A DNA stretch of 64,000 bases, taken from NCBI GenBank assembly GCA_947471745.1, contig CANJKZ010000971.1, forward strand, positions 1,670,001-1,734,000, given 5' to 3'. The position numbers and the translations under genes were made by a program. Under the pieces are notes generated by a model. That model saw nothing but the letters and a program-made list of their open reading frames with translations, was not told the origin of the DNA and ran no database searches. Numbering within the stretch: the first letter of the stretch is position 1; each line of letters begins with the position of its first letter. Positions 42,782 to 54,700 of this stretch are shown here, piece after piece. This DNA comes from Closterium sp. Naga37s-1 (lineage: Eukaryota > Streptophyta > Zygnematophyceae > Desmidiales > Closteriaceae).

Positions 42782-45700
42782 TCAGTATGATGGGGCTGGA
42801 GCAGGGGAGGGAGGAGAGGGAGGGGGAGAGGGCGGGGCAGGTGGCGGGGCGGCGGTGACATTGAAGTAGGAGGTGTAACGCTCATCTCTCAACTCCGATA
42901 TCGGCTGCAGCAGGAAATCCCGCGAGGCTCCCTTGGCAATGAAGCTCATGGCGCTGCCTGCTGCCAGGCCCTCATGGATCGAGAAGAGCACCGCGGGAGA
43001 CGAACACGGGAGAGGAGGGGCCCAGGAATCGGATGGTTTTCCTGTGCGTTGAACCACCAGACTGGCTGCTGTGCTGCCACTGCCAAGGCTGCTGCTGCTA
43101 GTGTCTAGAGAAACGACCCACTCGGGGCATTCTGCCAGCTCCAGCCTAACCCCTTCCAGTCTCGACCCTTCCAGCATCACCCCTTCACCACTGCCCTCCT
43201 CCCCGGCAACGAGTCGGAACACAGCAGCCCGCCCAGCCCGACACGCAACAACGTCTCCAGTCGACTCAGCCTTCCCACCCGGCAGCATCTCACTCCGGCA
43301 TGCGTTCATCTCACCCCTCGTCCGCCATACCAGCCTCCGTGTCTCCCCTGCTGCTGACCCTGCCCCTGCTGCTGTTACCTTTCCCCCCTCGACCTCCCCC
43401 TTCCCCCCCTCAGTCCGCCCTGCTCCGCCCCCACCGCACCAGTCCACGGCCAGGAAGCTTCCAGGAATCTCCAGCAGCTCGAGGGAGATCTCCCGGCCAT
43501 TCAGAGCAGCCACACCGCCGCTGTCCCACCGCCACTCCTCCTTCTCCTTCTCTCCCTGCTCCCACTTCTCTCCCTGCTCGCTCTTCTCTCTTCCCCCTGC
43601 CTCTTCCTCGTCCGCTCTTTCCCTCCTTTTCATACCAATGTCCCCTCCCCTCCGTTCCACCGGCCCTCGCACTCTGAACGTTGCTGACATGGCTTCCTCT
43701 GTGCCCTCTCCTGGCCTGCCACGTGTCAGCCCAGCCAGCAACGGAGTACCACCTGCCAATGGCTGTTTCTCATCACTTCGGCGCCAGACAACGTACTGAT
43801 CAGCGCTCTCATCACTGCCGCCGGCCCTCTCGTTGCCGTCCCGCTCCTGCTGACGTGGCTGCTGATGTGGCGGTGCGAGCAGTGACAGGGAGATCAGTTG
43901 CTGGTTGAGCACCTCAGGGTCCACGGGGCGGATCCACGTGGCAGGGTGTGACGGGTCGAAGCCTGGGATGAGCTCGCGATCGCCGTCCGTTAGGCCGACC
44001 AAGAGATGCGGACCGAAGAGGATGGAGTGGAGCGAGGCGTATTGGGGACGGTCGTCTGTATGGAAGGAGGGGGGAAAACAGGGTGGGAGGGTGAGAACCA
44101 AAGAAAGGGATGAGCATGCTTGAATCTTTATCACGAATGTTGAAGAGGCGCACTGCTTGCTCTGCTTGCAGCGTGAGGAAGATGCTGAGGGAGATGGCGG
44201 CCGGATGTTCAAGAGGCGCACGCACGCTCGAATCTCACCTTGAATGCGCTCCGCTCGCAGCGTGAAGGAGATGTTGAGAGAGATGACGTCACCCTCCCTC
44301 CACTCCCTGCGCACTCGCAGGAACTTTCCTGGAAGAGACGGGAATCGCAGAATCGCAAGGGTCAGAATACAGAAGCAGCAGCAGAGAGCGGTTGATGGCA
44401 CAGGCAGGGGGGGCTAGGCGGGCAGCAGTAAAAACAAATGGGGGGAGGGGGGGCGCGGGTGGCAGTAAAACAAGACCGGAAGGGGAGGTAGGAGCACCCT
44501 TGGAGGGGCAAAGGTATGGTGGTGGCAGCATGATTATAGTTTTACTTGCCACCTCAAAGTTTTGAAGTGGTACCGGGCTACGTGTAAACAGAGATGTTTT
44601 GAGACGTCTCAAAACATCTCTGTTTACACAAGGGGCAAAGGTATGGTTGTGGCAGCATGATTATAGTACCAGCCACCTCGAAGTTTTGAAGTGGTACCTG
44701 GCTTGGGGCATGGCAGGCTGTTCCCATTGAGTGGGTCACAAAAGTCGGGGATGGGGAAGGTGGCGGGCGGGAGAACAACGAAAGAGGGGGAGGGGTGGGA
44801 TGGGGGGAAGGGGAAGACGACGGAAGGGCAGTGCATTGGGTGGGCGGGTCAGGGTTCAGATGTTAACAGGGTTTGGTGGTACCTGGCTTGGGGCATGGCA
44901 GGCTGTTCCCGTTGAGACTGGCTGTGCAGTGAGGGGTGGAACCGGAAGCAGAAGAAGCAGCAGCAGCAGCAGCCCAGGAGGGAATGCGGAGATACACCTC
45001 GGCTGCTGCACCGTCTGCTACCGCACTGTCTTCCGCTGCACCGTCTGCTACCGAACTGCCTTCCGCTGCACCGTCTGCTACCGCACTGCCTGCAGCTGCC
45101 GCCACTCCTTGTGCTTCCTCTACCCCTTCCCATACTGCTTGTCCACTCTCTCCCTCCCTTCCCCCTGATGCCGATTCTTCTGCTTCTGCTCCCTCTGCTC
45201 TCCCTGTTGCCGCTCGACCACTCTCCTCGTTTCCCCCATTCCATGGAATCACTTCCAGCTGGACCTCCAGGATTGGCCGGATGGAGGAGGGCCACGTGGC
45301 AGTCATCTGGAGCGCTAGCTGCGCGGACTGCCACGTCAGCACGCTGGAGACGAACTGGACCACGTACAGACGAGGCACGGAGGAGGAGGATTTTGACGTG
45401 GCAGAAGCAGACAAGAAGCGCCGCCCGTCGGTGCTGTTCTGCCGGCCGCTCTTGACTGGCGACTCAAAGTAAATCGAATCCCCAAGCTTTGCAAATGACT
45501 CTATGCCTGTGAGTGTGAGGGAGACAATGATGAGGTCGTGAGAGGGTAAAAAAAGGGGAAGACAGGTCTTACTGAAATAAGTTCTCTTATCCCGCCCGCT
45601 CGCCCACCTTTCACGTATGAAGTTTCACCTTTCATCCCTGAGGAGGATAAAGATAAGCAACTTACTCCCATGGCTTTAGGTTAGGGAGAGAGACGCACAG

Positions 45701-48700
45701 CCCACTGCACTGCGCCATATCCCACCCACCTGCACCGTACTCACTAACCACTTCGCCATAGCCCTCTCACCTGTGCCGTAGCAGCACCAGAAAGAGTCGA
45801 AGGGCGTGCCCCAACCGTGGTAACCGTGTAACCACACGCACACATACCATTCACTCACAGTGCTTAAAGCCCATGAAGGCACCAGGGTCTCACCTGTGCC
45901 GTAGCAGCACCAGAAGGAGTCGAAGGGCGTGCCCCAGCCGTGGTAACCATGTAACCACTGCTCCGTATCCCTCTCACCCGTGCCGTATCCCCCTCACCCG
46001 TGCCATAGCCCTCTCACCCGTGCCGTAGCAGCACCAGAAGGAGTCGAAGGGCGTGCCCCAGCCGTGGTAACCATGTAACCACTGCTCCGTATCCCTCTCA
46101 CCCGTGCTGTATCCCCCTCACCCGTGCCATAGCCCTCTCACCCGTGCCGTAGCAGCACCAGAAGGAGTCGAAGGGCGTGCCCCAGCCGTGGTAACCATGT
46201 AACCACTGCTCCGTATCCCTCTCACCCGTGCCGTATCCCCCTCACCCGTGCCATAGCCCTCTCACCCGTGCCGTAGCAGCACCAGAAGGAGTCGAAGGGC
46301 GTGCCCCACCCGTGGTAACCGCGTGCCTTGCTGTTACCTGGCCCATGTGGTAGCATGTATATCATCACGCCTGGAGGGGTGGAGGGGTTGGGGGGAAGGG
46401 GAGGGGAGGGGAAGAGGCAGAAATAAGGTCGCGTCAGGGGAGACCAAGGGTGTCTACTCTAACGCGTGCCCCACCCGTGGTAACCGCGTGCCTTGCTGTT
46501 ACCTGGCCCGTGCGGTAGCATGTATATCATCACTCCTGGATGGGGTGGCGGGGAGAGGAGGAGAAGAGGTCAGTAATAGGGTCACGTCAGGGGAGAACAA
46601 GGGTGTCTACTCTACTCTAAGGGCGGCTCCAGCCATGGTAACCGCGTGCCTTGCTGTTACCCGCTCTGTGCAGTAACATGTATATCATCACGCCTGGAGG
46701 GAGGTGGGGGAAGGGGGGAAAGAGTGTGAGGCCAGTTATGGGTCGTGGGCCGCAGTGGCTGCCCATAACTCCATTCGTCATGCGTTTCTCTTCCACAGTT
46801 GGCCATACGTGTTCACGAAATGTTCACGAAATGTTCACGAAGTGCCTATGAAGCGCAAGGAACGCGCCCATTGCCCCATGCACTACCGCCCCACTCCCCC
46901 CTGCTGCCATCGCCCCTCTCGCCTGGCTAGGTGCCGCGTTGAATGCCCATGACCCCATTCATCATGGCCTGCTCGTACTAGTCCATGAAGCGCATTGAAC
47001 GCGCCCAGTGCCCTATGCACTATCGTCCCACTCCCCCCACTGCGCTGCGTGTCCCACTCACGCAGTCACCAGGCTGCGTGCCACGTTGAATGCCCATCAC
47101 TCATGGCCCACTCATAGTACCATGAAGCGCACCCAGTGGGTCAGGGCCCCATGCGCCATCGTCCCACCCTTTAAGCTGCGTGCCCCACTCACGCACTCAC
47201 CGGGCTGTGTGCCGCGCTGAATGCCCATGACCCCATTCATCATGGCCCGCTCGTAGTAGTCCATGAAGCGCACTGAGCGAGTCCAGTGCCCTATGTGTGC
47301 CCGATAAGACACTCACCGGGCTGTGTGCCACGCTGAATGCCCATGACTCCATTCGCCATGGCCCGCTCATAGTAATCCATGAAACGCACTGAGCGAGTCC
47401 AGCGCCCTATGTATTCCCTATGTAGTAAGACTGGTATTACCCCTCTCACCCCTCTCACCCCTCTCACCCCTCTCACCCCTCTCACCGGGCTGTGTGCCAC
47501 GTTGAATGCCCATGACCCCGTTCATCATAGCCCGCTCGTAGTAATCCATGAAGCGCACTGACCGGGACCAGCGGAAAGCATTGCGCGCCATCTGCACGTG
47601 GGGGAGGGAGAGGGGGGGAGTGGTGAGAACAGGCGTGCGTACGTGAGGTGAGAGCAACTTGCAGGCCTGGTGAGAGCAACGTGCCATGCAACTTGCAGGC
47701 CTGGTGAGAGCAACGTGCCATGCAACTTGCAGGCCTGGTGAGAGCAACGTGCCATGCAACTTGCAGGCCTGGTGAGAGCAACGTGCCATGCAACTTGCAG
47801 GCCTGGTGAGAGCAACGTGCCATTCAACTTGCAGGCCTGGTGAGAGCAACGTGCCATGCAACTTGCAGGCCTGTTCTCATTGAGAACAGGCGTACGTACG
47901 TGAGGTGAGAGCAACTTGCAGGCAGTGTGCATGGCACGTAGGGCTGGGCTACTTGATGGCTTGCTCACTGAGCAAGTCATAGTAACATGAAGCGCACTGA
48001 GCGAGTCCAGCGGAAGGCATTGCGTTGACCTGCGTTGACCTGCGTTGACCTGCGTTGACCTGCGTAAACTTGCCTTGAGCATGTTGTACGTGGTGCACGA
48101 TTCCTGGTCCTCCTGTGCCAGTATGTGCCCACTCCGATGCGGCTCTTGCCTGCCCGTGAAGGCACGACGGAAAGAAAGAAAGAAAGAAAGAAAGAACGAA
48201 AGAAGAAGAAAATTGAGCCACGCGGGGTGAATTGTAGCTCAAAGGTCTTGTGCCCACCACGAAGAAATAAAAACAAAGAAAAAGGGTAGGGGAGAAGGGA
48301 GGAGGTGAGCGAAGGGAGGGGAAAAAGGGGTGGAGATAACGGTAAGCTGCGCTCGAGGGGGGTCATATAATGGGATTACGGGAGAATGGTAGCAGCAGAG
48401 TCACCACAACTCATCCGAACACCCCAGCACATTCCAGCACACCCACCCCAGCACACCTCATCAGACAGCACTCACCAGAACTCGATTTTTTAGGCGCCTC
48501 AAAAAGCACACCCACCCCAGCACACCCACCCCAGCACACCCACCCCAGCACACCCACCCCAGCACACCCACCCCAGCACACCCACCCCAGCACACCCACC
48601 CCAGCACACCCATCCCAGCACACCCCAGCAGATGGCACTCACCAGAACTCGAAGGCGGAGGTGCCTCCAGAGGTGAAGGAGTGGGAGGGAAGAGTGAGGA

Positions 48701-51700
48701 AGTGGTGGGAGAACTCATCAAACCCCACCAAACCACACCAAATCTTACTGGACCACTGAAAACCAGAAGACCCCGGCACATGGCAGCACACCCCATCAGA
48801 TGGCACTCACCAGAACTCGAAGGCAGAGGTGAATGAGTGGGAGGTGTTGACGAGAGTATAGACAAGTGGTGGGAGAACTCCCTAGGGCCTAGAGGTGACT
48901 TTTGAGTCGACTCAAAAGTCACCTCGTATAGACAAGTGGTGGGAGAACTCCCTAGGGCCTAGACCCGCCAGATGTGACTCACCGGACCCCATCAAACCAC
49001 ACCAAATCTCACAAGATCTCACCGGACCACTGCAAACCAGTAGACCCCACCGAACGGCACTCACCAGAACTCGAAGGCGGAGGTTCCTCCAGAGGTGAAT
49101 GAGTGAGAGGTGTTGACGAGAGTGAGGAAGTGGTGGGAGAGGTCACCAGGCCCCACCAGATGTGACTCACTACACCGCATCAAACCTCACCAGACCACAG
49201 CAAGCCATACCTGATCTCACCAGACCACAGCAGCAGATGGAACTGACCAGAACTCAAAGGCGGAGGTGCCTCCAGAGGTGAAGGAGTGCGAGGTGTTGAC
49301 GAGAGCGAGGAAGTGGTGGGAGAGGTGCTGGTGGGTGGGGAGGTGGGGAATGGGAGGGTGGGGTGGAAATATGAGAGGGATATAGGGAGGGATGGGGGAA
49401 GCAAGGAAGTATTTGGATCCGGTCACAATTGCGATACCGGTACTCCCTGTTGCCCATAACCATATATTGCAGGGCGGGAGTTGCGAGAGAGACGAGGAGG
49501 GTGCTGTGTATGAGTTGCCCATAACGAGGTGACCTTTGAGTCGACTCAAAACGAGGTGACTTTTGAGTCGACTCAAAAGTTTGCCCATAAACATATATTG
49601 CAGGGCGCACTCAGAGAGTGCTGAAATGCATGTTATATATGCTCACGTGCATGTCTGTACTAATTCGGATCTAATACATGGAACGCTTGAGAGAGACTCA
49701 GAGAGTGCTGTACAGTACACGCCCATTTCATACACAGCATAGCCCAATATTAAAACTCGGAGAGTGATGTTAAAATCGGAGTTCCAAAAGTTCTTAACTT
49801 AGGAAGCTTGGTTGGGGCAAGGGACGTGAGTGGCGCGCGAACCAGGGTGGTGTCGAGATTTGTGGACGAGGATCGCAGAGCCTGAGTACCTCGCGTGTGT
49901 AACCAGATCTTGAATGCAACGTACGAAATAGCTCGCACAAGTTTCGGGCGGGCTTCAAATCTTTGTGCTGTTTGGGACTCCGGTTTTAAACTGCGTCAAC
50001 CTTCCTAACTTTGATTGGGTGTGACCCAGTAGATATTGACTCACTTCGCAAATTGTCGGGACAAATTTCGTCACGCGAAATTACTGTACTAGCGAGAGCG
50101 ATAGCAGTGACGATTTCGCACAAAGATTTGAAGCCCGCCCGAAACTTTTGCGAGCTATTTCGTACGTTGCATTCAAGATCTGGTTACACACGCGAGGAAC
50201 TCAGGCTCTGCGATCCGCGTCCACAAATCTCGACACCACCCGGTTCGCGTGCCACTCACGTCCCTTGCCCCAACCAAGCTTCCTAAGTTCGAAATTCGAA
50301 CTCCGGTTTTAAACTGATTTGTACCCGATATTAACTGCTCAATTTGTTCCATAATTAGTGTGAACTGTTGAATCCGATTCATATATACCGACGCTGCTAC
50401 AAAAGGTTCATACCCAGTTTAAGCTGCTTCCACATGTTCATACCCGATATGAGCTGCTCCATTAGGTCCATACCCGGTACAAGCGGTCCCCAGTGGCCTC
50501 ATAGCGCATCTGAGCGCCGATGGCAACGAGGATGTGCGTGTTGGCATGCAGCCTCCCTTCTCTCTCCCACCCTCCCTCCCTCCCCCCCTCCCTCCCCCCT
50601 TACATACCCGATATAAGCTGTCCCCAGTGGCCTCGTAGCGCATCTGAGCGCCGATGGCAATGGGGATGTGCGTGTTGGCGTGCAGCCCTGGCAGGTCGTC
50701 CGCCCCCACCGCTAGTGGACCCAGGAAGCACGGCTTGTCAAACAGATGGGCCAGCTCTAGGTGGTGGGGGTTTTTCTGGAGGGGGTCGTGGTAAGGGCGG
50801 GAAGAGGAGGGGCGAGAAAGGGGTGGTGAGAGGGGTGAAGGGGACTAGCTGGCGAGCAGCCCCGGCAGGTCGTCCGCGCCCACCGCCAAGGGTCCCAGGA
50901 AACAGGGCTAGTCAAACAAACCGCTCACGTCACAACCGCCTCACCTTGACTGTGTAAAGGCGATAAAGCAAATCGTTCATGCCGCCAAACTCCTCTCCTC
51001 GTTGAGCGACAGCCAATGGCGTGCCACTAATGACACCCAGTGGCGCTCAATGACTCGCTTACAGTGAGATCATACAATCACCATCACTTATAGCCACACG
51101 CAACGCTCACCGTGACTGCATAGAGGCGATAAAGCAAATCGTTCATGCCGCCAAACTCCTCGTTGAGCGACAGCCAATGGCGTGCCACCGTGTGGCGCTC
51201 GATGACTCGCTGCACGCGCCCCCGAAAGTACTCCGCCATCCACGTCAGCATGCGCAGCGCCGCCCGGTTGCCGCCCAGCTCGTACTGGTCTAGCAGACCG
51301 GCCATGATCTGTGGGGGAAGTATGGGGGCAGAGGAGGAGGTTGGGGAGAGAGAGCCGCAGAGTGAGAGGAGGGCGGAATGAGTCGGTGAGACAAGAGTAT
51401 TTGCCGCCCAGCTGGTACTGGTCCAGAAGGCCGGCCATGATCTGAGGGAGAGAGTGGGAGAGGAGGAGGTTGGGGAGAGAGAGAGCAGTGGAGTGAGAGG
51501 AGGGGAAAGCAAGTCACTGGTCTGGCAGCTGGTGCCGCCCAGCTGGTGCCGCCCATCTGGTGCCGCCCATCTGGTGCCGCCCATCTGGTGCCGCCCATCT
51601 GGTGCCGCCCAGCTGGTGCCGCCCAGCTGGTACTGGTCCAACAGGCCGCCCATGGTGTGCGTGGAGGGAAGGGGGGGAGGAGGAGGGGATTGGGGGAGAG

Positions 51701-54700
51701 AGCACTTGAGTGACCCGCTTGCACTTGGTGATAGCGGCAAGCGGACCAGCCATGATCTGACGGGGAGAGTGTAGAGGAGGTGGGAGTGAGTCGGTGAGAC
51801 AGGCTGGTCGCTGACCAGTACCAGGTTGGTACTAGTCTAGCCTTATGCAAGGTGTAGTACGGCGCCCACACGGGCTGGATGGCCTCCACACGGTCAAAGC
51901 AGAGAGGTACCCCGAGCCTACCTCTCCCCTTCCCCCCTTTTTGTTCCCCTCTTCCCCTTCTCCCTCTTACCTTGTGAACAGTTTAGTACAGTGCCCACAC
52001 GGGCTTGATGGCCTCCACGCGGTCGAAGAACTCCTCGGGGAAAGCAGAGAGGTACCCCGAGCCAATGCGCTTCTTCCCCCTCCCCTTCCCCCTCCTCTTC
52101 TCATAATACCTTATGCACGGTGTAGTAGGGCGCCCACACGGGCTTGATGGCCTCCACACGGTCTAACAACTCCTCGGGAAACGCCGAGAGGTACCCCGAG
52201 CCCACCTCTCCCCTACCCCTACCCCTTTCCCTCCCCCCCTTTCCCCCTCACCTTATGCACGGTGTAGTAGGGCGCCCACACGGGCTTGATGGCCTCCACA
52301 CGGTCAAAGAACTCCTCGGGGAAAGCGGAGAGGTACCCCGAGCCCACCTCTCCCCTTCCCCTCCCCCTTTTGGTTTCCCCTCTTCCCCTTCTCCCTCTTA
52401 CCTTGTGAACAGTGTAATAAGGGGCCCACACGGGCTTGATGGCCTCGGGTTAAGCGGAGAGGTACCCTGCGCCTACCTCTCCCCTTCCGCTCCACCCCCC
52501 CAAACTACCCACCTTGTGAACAGTATAATAAGGGGCCCACACGGGCTGGATGGCCTCCACACGGTCAAAGAACTCCTCGGGGAACGCAGAGAGGTACCCC
52601 GAGCCAATGCGCTGCTGACACGTGTCCAGCTCGCCCACCACATACTCCATGCGGGCTTTCAAGGTTGTGTTGCCTGTGGACGCCCACGCCAGGGCTGATG
52701 CACTCAGGTAGTGCCCTGGACCATGTAAGGAGGAGACATGGGAGAAAGGACGAGGGAGGAAGGTGAACAGTGTCACTCATTCCCCACAATTTGCTGACTG
52801 GTATGTATCTGGTATGTATCTGGTATCTGGTATGTGACCAGCTGCCCCTCCCACCACATACTCCATGCGGGCTTTAAGGGTTGTGTTGCCCGTTGACGCC
52901 CACACCAGGGCCGACGCACTCAGGTAGTGGCCTGGATGGTCATGGGAGAAGAGAAGGGAGAGGACAAGAGAAAAGGGAAGACAACAGGGTACAGTCCGGT
53001 TGATGTCACTCCCTGCAATCTGCCGACTGGTATGTGTGCAGCTGAGCTGAACCGCCCACCACATACTCCTTGCGCGCCCTGGGGGCTGTGCTGCCCGTTG
53101 CTGCCCACGCCAGGGCTGATGCACTCAGGTAGTGGCCTGGATATTAAAGGAGAAGTGAAGGCAGAGGACAAGGGAGAAAGGGAGAGAGGGAAGACAAAGC
53201 GGTACAGTCCGGTTCATGTCATGCCATGCGGTCTGCCATGCGGTCTGAAGACACGTGCCCAGCTCGCCCACCAGGTAGTCCACACGCGCCTTGAGGGTTG
53301 TGTTGCCCGTTGCTTGCTGCCCACGCCAGGGCTGATGCGCTCAGGTAGTGGCCTGGATGGTCAAGGCAGAAGGGAAGAGAGAAGTCAAAGGGGTGCAGTC
53401 CGGTTTATGTCAATCTCTGTGAGCCGCTGACACGTGTCCAGCTCGCCTACCAGGTAATCCATCCATGCGGGCTTTAAGGTTTGTGTTGCCCGTTGACGCC
53501 CACGCCAGGGCCGATGCACTCAGGTAGTGGCCTGGATGATCACGAGGGAAGTGAAACGAGGAGTGAAGGGCGAAAGGACGAGCGGGAAGGCAAAGGGATA
53601 CAGTCCGGTTCATGTCACTTCCTGCATTCTGCCGACACGACACGTGTGCAGCAGCTGACCTGCCCTGCCCACCACATACTCCATCCATGCGACTTTTGAG
53701 GCGCCTCAAAAGCTGACCTGCCTTGCCCATCACATACTCCATCCATGCGACTTTTGAGGCGCCTCAAAAGCTGACCTGCCTTGCCCATCACATACTCCAT
53801 CCATGCGCGCCTTGAGGGTTGCGTTTCCTGTTGATGCCCACGCCAGGGCTGATGCACTCAGGTAGAGGCCTGGATGGTCAGGGAGAAGAGAAAACTTTAA
53901 GATTTCATGAGAAACGACAAGGGAGAGCCAGGTCTCTTACTCCCCCCTCCCTCACCCTCATTTCCCCACTCCCTTACTCCCTCATTTCCCCACTCCCTCA
54001 CTCCCTCACTTCCCCACTCCTCCCTCACTCTCCCGCACTTACCCACGAAGTGCCCCCTGAGTTCGCTCGTGGGGTTCTCCCATCCCCCATATGGCTTCCC
54101 TTCCCCCTTTGGCTCCTCCTCCCCTGCTGTCCGCCGGAACAACCAGATCAGACGAATGGTGTCTAGCCATTCACTCACCTCCTCCCTCACACCCTCACTC
54201 CCCCACTCCCTCACTCCCTCCATCACTCACCCACGAAGTGCCCCCTCAGTTCGCTGTTGGGGTTCTCCCATCCCCCATACGGCCTCCCTATTGGCTCCTC
54301 CTCCCCCGCCGTCCGCCGGAACGACCACAGCAGGCGGTCGGCATCGAGCGTCAGGAGGTACTCGAGGTTGGCGCTCTGGGCGGCAAACTGACGGGTGGAC
54401 GGTGACAGGCGGACGGCGTGGAGTGGGAGCGGGGAGAGGAAGTGCGGGTGCTGCCAATGGGGGAGAAGGAGAAGGGGGAAAAGGAAACGGGGGGACAGGG
54501 GGAAGGGGGGTGCGGGAAGGGGAAGGGAGAGGCGGAAAAGGGGGGAGGGACAGGGGGAACGGGGGAAGGGGAAAGGGGGGAAGGGGGGTATGAGAGGAAA
54601 GGAGGACCACAGCAGGCGGTCAACGTGGAGCGTCAGGAGGTACTCGAGGTTGGCGCTCTGGGCGGCAAACTGACGCGTGGCCGGCGAGAGGCGGACGGCA

